A stretch of 64,000 nt of DNA, from assembly GCA_019054805.1 (NCBI GenBank), contig JAHQIY010000005.1, positions 4,819,501 to 4,883,500 of the forward strand. The letters are read 5' to 3'. The notes beneath the pieces are model-generated. The model made no database searches. It saw only the letters and a list, made by a program, of their open reading frames with translations, and was not told where the DNA came from. The stretch is from Brachionus manjavacas (Eukaryota > Rotifera > Eurotatoria > Ploima > Brachionidae). Within the stretch, counting starts at the first letter, position 1. Every line of letters begins with the position of its first letter. Shown piece after piece: positions 15,001 through 26,638 of the stretch. The translations under genes were made by a program, and so were the position numbers.

Positions 15001-17469
15001 TGTACAATGCGCCAATTGTAGCCACAACGACACCAGTGCCAAATTCGCCAACTTGACCGACTTCAAACAGCATCTAGTTGAATCACACGAGCACGACCCG
15101 CTCCAACTGAGCCAATCGCTGCTGCACAATTGTCTGCAACACTTGACCAAAGCGTGCGCCGCACACGACCACGACCTAAGACGTTTTCTCATCTCGAACA
15201 ACCGCAGCTTGTCCGAGCACTCCATCCACTACACAATCGCAAGTCTTACACTGAGCCGAATGAATAAAACATTCGCGCTGAACAAACCGGCCGCAGTCAA
15301 CAAGCTCGCGTTCTCGGCCGAGTCGCTGCTCAGCAGCAACCAGCCCCCCTCTAAAGCCCAAGCCCAAGCCCAAGCGCACACCGAGCACCAACTGCTCAGC
15401 TACTTTAAATCGGCCCAAATGGCCAACGCTGCTCAGCCCAGTCCGTTGTTCAATCAATTTTTCTTGCCGTTCATGTTCTCGTCTTCGGCGCCGGTGACTA
15501 ATGGACCGGGCTCGCCGCCCCCGCAGCCACCGCTGCCGGACAACGACGACTCGCTCAAGTCCGACAATCTGGACGAGAGCCTGGAGCTGGGCGGACCAGT
15601 AAATCGACGACGACGCACCCGCATCACCGAGCAGCAGCTCAAAATTTTGCGCCAGTACTTTGACATCAACAAATCGCCGTCGGACGAACAAGTAGTCGAC
15701 ATAGCTCGCCAAACGCAGCTCCAGGCCAAAGTAATCAAGCACTGGTTCCGCAACACTTTGTTCAAAGAGCGCCAAAAGGACAAGGACTCGCCGTACAACT
15801 TCAACAATCCGCCTCTCACCCAGCTCAACTTGGAAGAGTACGAAAAAACGGGCAAAATAGTGGCCGAGCCCGCTGTGCCGGTGCCGCCAGCGTGCCTAGG
15901 CCAACACGACGCTCTAAACGAGTCGACCACCACCGAGTCCAACGAGAACAGCGAGCACCACTTGAACGTGGACATGGACGACGCGGACATGGAGGCGAAC
16001 ATGACCAGCTCTAGATGCAGCTCGGTGGGCGGCCAAAAGCACCGGCCCAACCGCACCAAGTTCACCGAGTCGCAGAGCAAAGCGCTCAGCGCCGCCTTCA
16101 AACACCAAAAGTATCCCAAGGACGAGCAGATATCGCAGCTGAGCGCTCAATTGGGCCTGAAGCCGCGCGTCATCACCGTTTGGTTCCAGAACGCAAGACA
16201 AAAGGCGCGCAAGTCCACTACCAATAACACCACCACCACCACTACCAACACCACTACCAACACCACTACCACCACCACAAACAACAACAACAACAACACC
16301 ACCAGCACCAATGACGACGATCTAAACGACTACTATGACTTGAATGACGATGAGTGCGACGAAACACACAGTCACGTGTCCTCGTCCACTGACAAGTCGT
16401 TGCCGGCCGCCACCACTGGCGACACGGCTCTCGCACTGGCCGCAGCCGCCAACAACAAGGCGCTGCAGCTGCAGCTGGCCATGTCGCTGCTCGCCGCCCA
16501 TCAGCAACATCAGCAGCATCAACAGCAGATACAGCAGGACAAATCGTTGTCGGTGTCGTCGTCGTCGTCATCTGCGTGCGCCTCCTCGTCTTCATCGTCG
16601 TCCTCGACTGATTCGAAAAAAGACGACGACGATGACGACGACGAATTGGACGCTGACGACGATGAAGACGATTTGGACGCCGACGATGACAACGAGGACG
16701 AGGACGAGACCGACTCGGCCGCCAATCTCACCAACACCACCACCATCACCGACACCAATCTCATCGAGTCCACTCTGAACAAGGCCGCTGCCAACACCAA
16801 CACACACACTAGCAACGCCACTAGTGCCGCCAGCACTGCCACCAAGCGTCTCAGAACGACCATATTGCCCGAGCAGCAGGAGTTTTTGATGCAAAAGTAT
16901 CAGCTGGACCAGAATCCGAGCCGCAAGATGCTCGACGAAATAGCCAAACAAGTTCGCCTAAAGAAACGAGTGGTCCAGGTGTGGTTTCAGAATACGCGGG
17001 CGCGCGAACGCAAGGGCATCATCAAAGTCGCCAGTCCCCTGTGCGCTCAATCAAATCAGTCCAAGTGTGGCAAAAGATGCGCCATGTGCTCGCACACATT
17101 TCGCTCTCAAAACGACCTAGAGTCCCATCTAATCCTCAAACACAACTATTCGTACGAACAGGCCAGTGCGTTGCATCAACCAGGCCAAGACCAGCCGGCC
17201 AGCTCTTCCCCTCCCCCTCCTCCACCTCCTCCTACTGCCAACGGCCTCAACTCCATTCTCATGTCCACTCTTTTCGCTCAATTGCAGCAACAACAGCAAC
17301 AGCAGCATCAACAGCAGCAACCGTTTGATTTGTCGTTCAAGTGCAAGGCGCTGGGCAGAGAAAATGGCGAGCAAAGAAGCCGAAGCAACAGTGGCAGTGG
17401 AGCGCACAAGCTGAACATGCTCGGTCAAAAGCAATCAATGCACTCAATGTCGTCAAATCAGCAACAGCA

Positions 17470-17500
<31 letters not shown>

Positions 17501-18802
17501 AGAAGAGTGCGCACCCAGATGACCCAGTATCAGGTGAATGTGATGCGGCTGATATTTGCCGAGTACAAGACGCCGACCATGAACGAGTGCGAGCTCATGG
17601 GCAAAGAGATCAACTTGAAAAAGAGAGTGGTTCAAGTGTGGTTTCAGAATGCGCGAGCCAAAGAGAAAAAGAATGCCGCGCACAAATCCATCCTGTTCTC
17701 GAACTCGGCCAACAACGACTTGAGCAATTTTGAGTTTTCGAGCGAACAGTGCTTGCTGTGCGGCGTCAAGTACTGCGCATCAGGCGCCACGTCACCGCAG
17801 CAGCAACGCGAGCACCTGTTCAGCAAACAGCACCTGAACAAGCTCATCCAGTTTGTGACCAAGATCGCCATGGACAACGGCGCCAATTCGGTCGACTTTT
17901 CGGCCAAAAGCGGCACCAAAAACGACGACGACGACGACAGCGAGCTCGACGACGAGGTGAACAGCGGCGCCGACGACGACAACGACAACGACGACGACAA
18001 CGACGACAACCAGACCAGTCCACAAAACGAATCTCACGAGAGCAAGCAGCCGCCGCCGCCGCCGCCACCGTCGTCCTCATCGTCCTTCGACATCAACCGA
18101 CTGCTTCAAATGCCGGCACAGACCGCGCCAAACTCCCAATTCTACAACTACTTTCTCTACTCCAATCTGCTCACTCAGCCCAAACTGATGCCGAGCTCGG
18201 CCTCGTCCGAGTCTTCGTCGAGCTGTTCGAGCGCCTCGCCGCCCTTCTACTCTCAATTTCACAACCCCATGCTTGCCCAGTTGTATGCCGCGTTCGCCGC
18301 CCAGCACCACGCTCAAACAACCAGCACTTTGGACGCTTTGAATGTGGCCAAGTCGGTGCAGGCCGACATTGACCAACAGTTGAGCGCGGCGCCGGCCACC
18401 TCGCACACCATCCAGTACACTGTGGACGGCTCCACCAAAACCGATCTGACAAACAAGCACAATGTGGACGGCGCCTACGTCCAAGAGCACCTTGTCGCCT
18501 CGCACTACGTTTGTCGCGCGTGCAAGAGCGTGTCGCTCAGTCGAGATGTCCTGGTCGCGCACCAATGTCCCAATCAACCTCTAAACAAGAATTTAGTGCA
18601 CACCAATTTGATAAGTAAGCTCGAGCAGATCGCGTACAAGTGTGTGACGTGTGCGGCAGAGGCGCACCCCGATTGTGTGTTCGCCAACGCCGCTGACTTT
18701 GTCCAACACTCCAACAAACTTGGGCATTGTTTGAACAGTAAACGAAAGGAGCATCTGGTCGATGTGGACTCCAATAATAATTGCAAAAAAATAAAGTATT
18801 AG
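1..18802 (+). CDS. Zinc-finger homeobox transcription factor, ZFHX3/ZFHX4 (zfh) type, 3' part
   Basis: Nuclear transcription factor, 5' end outside the window. Exons: <1-331, 2703-2818, 2874-3024, 14802-18802; every junction is GT/AG and the phases agree (1, 0, 1), stop at 18800-18802. Exon 1 has the ZFHX hallmark finger ([20 protein letters not shown], then DKH). Exons 2-3 together encode a C2H2 finger (CPLC...H-x4-H) split by a 55-nt intron. Numbering from the in-frame Met at 14810, the last exon has a finger (~65-95), homeodomains at ~265-324, 410-470, 677-738 and 898-955, each with WFQN or WFRN in helix 3, fingers after HD3 (CAMCSHTF) and HD4 (CLLCGVKY), and C-terminal CRAC and CVTC motifs. 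HD1 is followed by [11 protein letters not shown], as in vertebrate ZFHX3/4. Linkers are T/N, Q, S, P and D/E homopeptides. ORFs on other frames and the opposite strand of this GC-rich exon are shadows. Family certain; ZFHX3 versus ZFHX4 cannot be assigned. Confidence 0.92.
332..2702 (+). other. ZFHX intron, 2.4 kb
   Basis: AT-rich DNA between the finger exon (donor CAAG|GTTTGT) and the next exon (acceptor AAAAAAAG|ATCACAG). The alternative acceptor seven bases downstream gives an immediate stop, so the first one is chosen. The ORF at 467-730 has Lys/Phe/Asn-rich, low-complexity translation and no recognisable domain; I treat it as chance. Nothing else is supported here. Confidence 0.75.
7299..7355 (+). 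repeat. Possible tRNA-derived SINE head
   Basis: TAGCTCTGCGG at 7299-7309 resembles a pol III A box (one mismatch). GAGTTCGAATT at 7345-7355 resembles a B box, at a tRNA-like spacing of about 35 nt. The segment is richer in GC than its surroundings. No tail or target-site duplication was found and a full cloverleaf does not fold cleanly, so a decayed SINE or tRNA pseudogene is a guess. Confidence 0.3.
8538..8930 (-). pseudogene. Decayed coding remnant nested in the ZFHX intron
   Basis: Reading minus, 8711-8538 is a 58-codon open stretch ending in TGA, preceded by a good acceptor (TTAATTTTAG|GAAGC). Its translation starts [16 protein letters not shown] and has a balanced composition unlike the Lys/Asn/Phe-rich chance ORFs around it. 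Upstream, 8930-8809 also reads like protein ([18 protein letters not shown]) and ends in a donor-like AAG|GTAAAT, but it carries an in-frame TGA and its phase does not match the next block. I therefore read it as an inactivated fragment. The parent family is not recognised. Confidence 0.4.
14258..14330 (+). repeat. C-tract and CT-rich low-complexity sequence
   Basis: A run of C is followed by alternating CT/TTCTCTC pyrimidines, about 470 bp before the acceptor of the large ZFHX exon. The GTG-initiated frame through it yields only Pro/Ser/Leu repeats and is not a gene. It is a polypyrimidine microsatellite and possibly a splicing-enhancer-like tract. Confidence 0.7.
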
Positions 18803-21436
18803 ACTTGATAAATTAAAGAAAGAAAAAAACAACCAAAGTGTACACAGTGAAATTTTTTTTTTTTTTTTTCCTTTTAAGAATTTTTTTTAGTTTTTTGTTT
18901 TTAAATTGTGCCATTAAAATAGTTTGGGATTTATGTTGTATAATTATTGTTTTTTTTCATTGTTTTTTTTTTGGTTCAATGTTATGATCTTTTAAATTCT
19001 GAATTTAAGATGATGAGGAATTTAGAAGAAAAATAAAGAGAGCACTTTGTTTGTTATTAGTTCGGCACGGAGAGGAGCAATTCAAGTTCCATACTCTCAC
19101 ACTCTAAAGAGACAACATTTGAAACGGAAGCTTTAATCATATATATATATTTATATATATAAAGAAACTATTGTAAATTTTAGAATCTTATTTTCATTAA
19201 AATATCAAATTTTAACTTTATTTTTTGTTTTGTTTGATTTTTTGTTTTCTCTTCTGTTTTTTTGGGTTCAATTTTAGTTTTTGATTTTTAAAAAAAAAAG
19301 AGCATAAATACTTGGGATGACTTGATTTCAGCTAAATTGTCACCTCTATTTTTTTTGGTTTCTCATTCTTTTTTTAATTTTGGTTTTTTGTTCATGATGT
19401 TATTTCTTTTTTTTTGTTTTTCATTCCATTATTGAAATAAAAAAATTTAAAAAAAATTTAAAATAATTTCGACTTAATAATAAAATTGATTATAACAAAA
19501 ATTATTAGCAATGTAACTTAAAAAAAGTAAAAAATTAAAATAAACGAATATCACAAAAATTAATTCTTTTTTTTCGAATTGTACAAATTATTTAATTTCT
19601 ATATTTAAACATAGTTGTTTAAGAGCCATAAGTCTCAAGTCAAGTCTAAGACCGGATTTTTTTTTTTAAATAAAAAAATTGTCTTAATCTTGATGATTCG
19701 AAGTTCCGAGATCCCAGAGTCAAATTTTTCTCCAGTTTTACAAATTAATCAAATAAATTTTGCCGTTTTTCCATTTATGTAGAGTAATTATTCTAGGAAC
19801 GGAAGATTGCGCCTAATTCTCAACTACTGTCAAAGCATTTTTTTCATTAATTTTTTAATGCTTAACATTATCGTGAGATTATTTTTGCGTTCAATGAATC
19901 TGAAAACTTTTTTGCTAAAATTGCAAGAAAATTCGGAAATATGGCAAATCTTTATTCATCAGCTAACCCATTAGTATATAAATTTTTTGATATCAAGTCT
20001 GATCTAGTAAATTTTATTAAAAATTTTTTTGATTTCAATGATTTTTATTTTGATTATTTTTTATTTTATAAAGATTTATTCCCGATTCTATTTATTTATC
20101 TAAGTTTAATTTTAAAAAATTTATAAAATAAAAAATAATGACAAATGATATTTTTGCCGTTCCAGGTGGTTATTATGGAAGCAAAGCGAATGTTGTTTTT
20201 TTTTTTTTAAATTTTTAGTCCGAACTTAGACTTTAATTTGGGACTGTTAAACAACTCTGGCTTTAATTTAAACGCTTAAATTCGGTCCATTAAAATAGAT
20301 AACCCAAATATTAAATAAAATTCGCCAATTATTTAATGTGGCAACTTTTGAAAAGTGTTTTCTTCTTCTTTTTTACGTCATTTATTATTCAATTTTTTTA
20401 ATAATTATATTATTTATGGCGCGTGAAACAAAAAAATTTTTTTTGTTTGATATTTGCTCATCATCTTTGGGGTGAATTTTTTTTTTTCAAATTTAAAATT
20501 GGATTTCGAGTGTTTTTTACCAAGGAAATGTTTGATTTCAATCAATCTAATTAGACTGCAAACTTGTCTTGAGCCAAGGATCCAAACAAAAAAAATCCTA
20601 GCATCTGTCAATAAACTAATTGATGATTTTAAATGAGATGAATATCTGGGGTAAAGGGGTAAATAGGATTTCAACTCTTTACTATAAAAATTCATCCAAT
20701 TTACCCGAAAAAAAACCCATTTGACCGAATTACCTCTTTTGCGTGTGAAGTTAGCCCACATTTATAAAATAATTTTGTTTTGGAAATTATTTTTAGAAAA
20801 ATTTTTACAGTATATTTAACAAACAATTATTTGAAATTTTGTTTTATTTTGCAATTTTTTTAGATAAAATTACGATCAAACTAAAACACTGACCCCCACT
20901 TATTTTACAACGCAAAAATAAATTTTTAAAGTTTTAACACGTTATTTTGGAATTTTCGGAACTTTTTTAAAATTAAATTATCTTTTTTCCAAGATTTTCA
21001 TATTTTTTGAAATTTGAATTTTTTTTATTTTTTATAAACCTGTCCCCTACTAACCCCCAATTTTTGCGAAAGAAATTCCCAGGCTTCTCAAAATATGGCT
21101 ATTTTTTTCGAGAAAGAACAGTTTTTGTGATATTCCGAAAAATAATTTAAAAGATTTAATTTTGAATGTAGTATTTGAATATTTTGTTCCATTAATTAAA
21201 AATTAGAGACGATTTCTTAAATATTAAAACAAGTAATACACTTAAATAAGGTTATTTTTGCTATCTTTTTGTATCATATTATCAATAAATAAAATAAAAA
21301 GCCACTATTTTTAACTTATTGAGAATTATCCTTTAAAAAATGACAACTAATTTAAACACAAAGTGCCTAACATCGACCTATTGACAACGGACCCTTAGAT
21401 ATACTCTCTTTTTTGAAAGGATGTCCTCTTTAGAAT
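18803..21436. other. ZFHX 3' flank and gene-free AT-rich DNA
   Basis: Begins with the 3' UTR of the homeobox gene: T-rich sequence with an AATAAA-type signal near 19033 and another overlapping the stop codon. A short AT microsatellite (TATATATATTTATATATATA) lies near 19140-19162. ORFs at 19941-20126 and 20414-20761 have skewed Phe/Lys/Leu composition and no motif; I regard them as chance. Confidence 0.6.
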
Positions 21437-21460
21437 TTATTTTAAATCTTAGTCTAGAAT

Positions 21461-22325
21461 AGACGTACTTTTTATCCTTTTTGAATTTTTACACTCAAAA
21501 AGAATGTTCTTTTTGTACTTTTTATTAATCAATATAAGTCTAACCCCTAACCCTTTTTGACTATTTGAGTTATGGAAAATATTCTTTTAAAAACAATTAT
21601 TCAACAATTCATGAATAATTAATCTCAACTAATTTTTTAATTACTCGATTATTCTAAAGTTTTTAGTTTGAATTTATATCGAATGAATTTTTTATGAAAT
21701 TAAACTAAAATCTTACCCTCTTAATTTAATAAACCGAAACCCTAAACTGGGGCTGCGCCCCAGACCCCCTCCATACCCCAGTTTGTTAATACAAAATTAA
21801 CCCTTAAATAAACCATAGTTTTACTAAGCTCTTTAACTAAAATTCTATAGAAAGTCATTTGAATACAAGGTAATCATAATTAAGAATAATGATCTTTTTG
21901 TACATTTGAGAATTTGTTTTTTGATCTTTGTCTATAAAAGATGTACTTTTTATCCTTTTTGAATTATAACATTCATAAAGTATAAAAAAAGTTCTTTTTA
22001 TTCTTGTTTGTAACTTTACCTAAATTCTAAATCCTGAAAGCCAACAATTTGTTTCCTCACAGCATGCCGTATTGATTCCATTCAAGACTCATATTGAATA
22101 ATTAAAAGTACAAAAAGAACATTCTTTTTTACAATTAAAACGTCAAAAAGGGTAAATAGGACGTCTTTTAATTCTAAAAAGTACAAAAAGAACATTCTTT
22201 TTAATTATAAGTCAAAAAGGATAAAAAGTACGTCTATTTTTAGACTTAGGCTAAAATAAATTCGATTAAGTATAAAAAGAACATTCTTTTTTACAATTAA
22301 GCGTCAAAAAGGATAAAAAGTACGT
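21461..22325. repeat. Cluster of five ~60-bp repeat copies in inverted arrangement
   Basis: A unit with the pattern AAAGTACAAAAAGAACATTC ... GTCAAAAAGGATAAAAAG then TACGTC occurs in plus orientation at about 22103-22163, 22176-22235 and 22268-22325, and as reverse complement at about 21461-21525 and 21941-22002. Plus and minus copies therefore face each other across a spacer that contains the short palindrome TGGGGCTGCGCCCCA (about 21750). Copies differ by a few substitutions. No coding capacity. Likely part of a transposable element or a short satellite. Confidence 0.75.
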
Positions 22326-22544
22326 TATCTCTTAACTAAAATTTAAATTAATTTTGAAAGAAAATTTAGAAAATTTATTTATTTATTTTTTTTGCAAAAA
22401 GTACAATCATAGTTTTTTTGTATTGGTTGTCAATAGTGGCTAATATCTATGATACTTATTAATCGATGCCAAAAATTTTGGAAATATAAAACGAAAATTT
22501 GAATTAAAAAAATTTATGCAAAATTTTAATATCTAGTTCTGTAA

Positions 22545-22990
22545 GCGTTCTTGAAAACCAATTTGATGAGACAAAAGCATTACTTAAAACAAAATTACTG
22601 CTAAATCTTGAAAATGAAAATCACCAAAAATATGAATCATTGGAAGAGATTAAAAGATAGGGCTAGGGTTCAATAAAAACCCTCCAAATCGATAACATTA
22701 CTTGAAATTTTCATACAATTAATGTGCTTGTCTGCAACTGATGAAGCATTGAAAAAGCAACAAAATGAAACACAAACACTGATCACTTTAAACTCTGTTC
22801 CAAAAGGCATAGAATCCGATGAGTCTGAGGTTGAGGAGGCAGAATCAGTTCCGATAAGAGCAAGAATCGGTTTAAAAAATCAAGAAATATATGGCAAAGA
22901 AACAAAATCTTGAGGTCAAATGCGGCACGTAAATGAAGAAGACGCCACTGGACTAAATGTGAAAAAAAAACAAAAGAATTATTAAAAATA
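22545..22990 (+). pseudogene. Unidentified coding-like remnant
   Basis: From 22550 a frame reads as a charged helical peptide (LENQFDETKALLKTKLLLNL) up to a TAG at about 22660. A second frame at 22722-22913 gives a 63-residue acidic peptide (GIESDESEVEEAES), followed in another frame by a basic stretch containing RRRHWTKCEKKTKELLK after a TGA. The alternation of open frames with disabling stops, next to the repeat cluster, looks like a decayed gene or element-encoded protein. The family is not recognised. Confidence 0.35.
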
Positions 22991-23710
22991 ATTTTTTTTT
23001 TAATTTTTAATGTTATTTTAAGAAATTTGGTTTCAATTAAGAAATAAAAGGATTTTTATTTATTTTTAAGTATTTTTTTATTTTTGGTGTTTTTCTTATT
23101 AAAGCTAGGGAAAAAATTACAACTTTTGGCTCCGATATATCCTTCTTGTAATTCTTTAATTTAATATTTTTATTAAACCATTTTCAAAAGTGATATTAAT
23201 GTTTAATTTTCAAAATTAATAAGACTTACATCTCTTCCCCTTAAATTAACTCAAATCTGAAGATGTGCCTCAGATCCCGTTATTTTCCCAGTTTGTTTTA
23301 ACATATCGAATCGCATGATGACGTCTTTCGATTTGTCAAACTATGGGTAATTTTATGCATAAGATGTATGGTAATACATATTGGAGCTGAAAACCAGAGC
23401 TTTGAGTACAAAATAAATTACAAATTTTTTTATAAATTTATTAAATGACTTAAATTAAATTTTGATCAGTCTTCATACAAGGAAAATTAAAATTTACAAA
23501 TATTTGATAAGTATTTTCTCTGAATTTTTAGATTTAAAAAACTCGAAGAATTTCAATTTATTCTTGAATTAATTGAATTAATAACATAGAGACTTTTGTT
23601 ATTCAAACTGACCAATTTTTTTTATTCTAACTTACTCACATTTTTTCATGCTTGAAAATTTTTATAAAATTTTGTTCGACAACAGCTTAAAAATTTAAAC
23701 ATTTTTTGTG

Positions 23711-24632
23711 ATATAACACACTGCTAAAAAAACTTTAATAAAAATTTAAAGGAATTTTTATTTTTGCTTTCAAAAGTAATTAAGATAAATAATTCTTATT
23801 TTATTTGATATTAAGTCCTATGTACAAAATTAAAAAAACAATGAATTTTATTTAATTTCATATTTGAAATATTTCATTTAGTAAATTTTCATGAAAAAGA
23901 GTTATTTTTTTATTTATAAATGTAAAAATTGGTTAAGTTGATTAATTACAAACAACCACAGAAAATAACAAGAAAAAATCCGGAGATTTACCCTAAATAT
24001 TTCAGCATAAATTCAAAATAATTTTGACCAAACTCAAAAAGAAGGTAATAATCATCAAAATAATACATAAAGACCTAAATTAGGCGCTCGGTCACCTCCT
24101 CAAAAAATATCCTTGTGAGATGCTTGAAAATTGAAAAAAAAAAATTTTTTTTGTGAATGACTTATAAAAATTTGTTTTTAAATAGTTAGAATTTTAAAAT
24201 GACATAGGAATAAGCTTCTAATAGCCTTAGAGGAAGTGAAAAAAAATTAATTTGAACTTGATTTTCAAAATTCCATAAAAAAGACTTGAATTTTTATAAA
24301 AGTTTTAAAAAAAATTTTAATTTAATCTTCCAATGTTTTTTGTTAGTTTCTGTGTTTGTTTTTGTAAAAATTTTTTACATGTTTTTGTAAAAATTTTTTA
24401 CAAAAACATAAATATTTTTACGAAAAACGAAAAAAGTTTTTCTCGTGAAATTGTCACTTTTTTTTACGCTAATTTCAATAATTTGTCAAAAATTTATGAT
24501 AATGAAGGTGAATTTGTAAATTTTATCTATTGGTATTTTACGTTAATTTACATTAATTATCGTTAGTTTTTTTCAAATTATGGAAATTCCCGTAAATTAT
24601 GGTAAAATCCTTTTATCGTAGCAGTGCTGTAG
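23711..24632. mobile_element. Possible degraded Tc1/mariner-type element (TIRs only)
   Basis: The left side (about 23711) begins ACACACTGCTAAAAAAACTT. The right side ends ...TTATCGTAGCAGTGCTGTA, whose reverse complement begins ACAGCACTGCTACGATAAAA. The two share CACTGCTA and a similar downstream AT-rich pattern, and both are next to TA. The interior has many TTTACG/GTAAA repeats and a Phe-rich chance ORF (24333-24566) but no transposase. Similarity is partial, so this is tentative. Confidence 0.3.
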
Positions 24633-24639
24633 GTATAAA

Positions 24640-25779
24640 ATACTATTAATAAGTTTACATCGTAATTTTTCATTCTATTTTTGAATATTAAAATAAATTA
24701 GAAACCTAAACAAAAATTATTCCAATAAAATCAACTAAACTAGAATAATTGAAAATAAGCATTGAAAATAATTGATATAGCCTAAAAATGTTTATTCTCA
24801 GGCTTGAGTTTAAAGATTTTTAATATCAGTATTATAAATTTTGCAAAAGACAATCAAATTTTCCTTTTAGAGTAAAATTAATTTAAGCTAATCGAAATGC
24901 GAACTTTAATATTTTTTTTTGTAATGATTTTTCTTTTTAGAAATTTCAAAACAGAATCATCTGCTTAAAATTCTTTTATTTATAAAATACTAGATAACTA
25001 ATATTCTTAACATTTTCTCAAATAAAGATATTTGGGGAAATAATTAATAATTAATAAAAAATTAAATTTTAAAAATTTCTTTCGCAATAATTTTTTTAAA
25101 TTTATTTATATATAATGCTTTTTGAAATAAAATTTTTAATTTTTTGTAAAATTGCTCTAGTATGCTAAAGATTGTGTAAAAAACAGCAAGCTTTATTTTC
25201 AAATGAAATCTTATTATTATTATTATAAACAATGTTTCGAAGATTTCCAATAACTACATTTCTGCAGTTTTAATTTATTTACGTCATTTTTTACCTAAAT
25301 TAATTTTTCATATTTTAGTTTTATTTTTCAAGCATTTGATTATTAAAAAATGGAGCCAAAAACTTATGATCGTAGAAATAATTCTAAATCCTTTTCATTA
25401 ATGGTGTTATTTAAAAAATATAAGATATAATTGAATTTGATGTTTGAAAAATTAAAAATTTTTTAACTAGAAGATATAAGTTTAGGCTAATTTATAAATT
25501 TTACGAACATTTTTTAAAGGTGAGAAATGTTTCATTTAAAAGCTAATATGTAATATAGCTGATTTAATTGCGCAAAAAAATTCTTCAATTGGTATGAATA
25601 AAAACTTTTATCGATATTTACACTTATATGTAGGTACCTTTAGTACGAAGTTTTTTTGCAAAACAATATTTAATACGAAGTTAAATCTTTAAAAAAAATA
25701 ACCCAATTCAATTTATTCGTAATTATATAAAATAACAATATTGAAAAAAAAATTTAGTAAATATCAAAGCAGCGTTCAT
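24640..25779. other. Gene-free AT-rich spacer
   Basis: No supported gene, RNA or repeat. The ORF at 25062-25250 is Ile/Phe/Lys-rich and judged to be chance. The segment leads into the 3' end of the coiled-coil gene on the minus strand. Confidence 0.6.
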
Positions 25780-26538
25780 CTAATCATGAACTTCATTTAT
25801 TTTTTCCAACGATTCCAAATTAGATGCAATCAATTTCAATGTCTCAACTCCAGTACTTAAAAAAGACAATGATTTTTCAGCAGACAAAGCAGCTGTGTTC
25901 AATTCGTTAGATATTTTTTTGACAGTAAGAAACAAATTTTTATTGTTTCCATTTTTTAAAATTTTATTCTCATTTTTCAATAATTTAATTTGATGCCTCA
26001 TTTGGACAGCTTCTTGCTTTAGAATTTCAACATTACTTTCGGCTTCTACTGCTCTTGCAGTTGTTTTTTCAAGATTTTTCTCCACTTGCTGCACCAGTAA
26101 CTCCAAAGTTTTTGCCTCACTTTCTTCCTTACTCTCCAATTCTTTCACCCTTTTTTCAAGTTTGGATATCTTATTACGTTGTCTAGCGATTAAATCTTTA
26201 CTATCAACGTAATGTTGTTCCACGTCATCTGCATCATTAGTGTAAGTGTCAATTTCATGAGGGCCATGAAGCTCAAATTCAGTAGACACATTGTCTACTG
26301 GCGGAAGTTCGTCCAACTCTTCCCTGACTAACAAAGCCGAATCAATGTCCGGCAACTCCAAATTTGAGTCTTCTTGGAAATATGAATAAGGGTTATCCAG
26401 ACTTGTGCTGGAATTTTTTTTTAATCTATCTGATTGCTGTAAATCATTTCTCAAAGTAAGCTGAAAGTTTTTAAAAGAAAATGGGTTAGGTTGGCTGGAT
26501 TGAGGTAATTCATCTTCATCATCTGAAGATTCTTTCAT
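25780..26538 (-). CDS. ENTR1/SDCCAG3-like coiled-coil endosomal trafficking protein
   Basis: 252-aa protein, apparently a single exon. The N-terminal ~115 residues are acidic and Ser-rich (starts MKESSDDEDELPQSS). Residues ~115-205 form a coiled coil (KISKLEKRVKELESKEE; LVQQVEKNLEKTTARAVEAE; IKLLKNENKILK). The C-terminal tail (SFLSTGVETLKLIASNLES, then LEKI) matches the conserved end of ENTR1/SDCCAG3, an endosome-associated regulator of receptor recycling and cytokinesis. The human protein is longer (~435 aa), mainly in the disordered N-terminus. An AG lies directly before the ATG (TTTTTATTCAAG|ATG), so a cis upstream exon or trans-splicing at the start is possible. It lies 100 bp after the stop of the upstream UPF0488 gene on the same strand. 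Gene certain, name probable. Confidence 0.65.
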   Translation of the reverse strand: MKESSDDEDELPQSSQPNPFSFKNFQLTLRNDLQQSDRLKKNSSTSLDNPYSYFQEDSNLELPDIDSALLVREELDELPPVDNVSTEFELHGPHEIDTYTNDADDVEQHYVDSKDLIARQRNKISKLEKRVKELESKEESEAKTLELLVQQVEKNLEKTTARAVEAESNVEILKQEAVQMRHQIKLLKNENKILKNGNNKNLFLTVKKISNELNTAALSAEKSLSFLSTGVETLKLIASNLESLEKINEVHD

Positions 26539-26638
26539 CTTGAATAAAAATTTATAAGATAAATATTTGCAAAAATTGTATGCTTGTTTAGAAGCATCGA
26601 GGCATTATTAAAAGAGCTAAAGTTTTTCTCTAATTATT

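Noticed and set aside
14959..18832. More than twenty overlapping ORFs on both strands across the ZFHX exon
   Set aside because: Shadows of the GC-rich, triplet-repeat-rich exon; translations are poly-amino-acid or antisense of homeodomains, with no independent motif.
20414..20761. 115-aa minus-strand ORF
   Set aside because: Lys/Phe/Ser-rich, no motif, no splice or promoter context; chance in AT-rich DNA.
21540..21560. CCCCTAACCC, telomere-like
   Set aside because: Too short, a single occurrence, not a tandem array.
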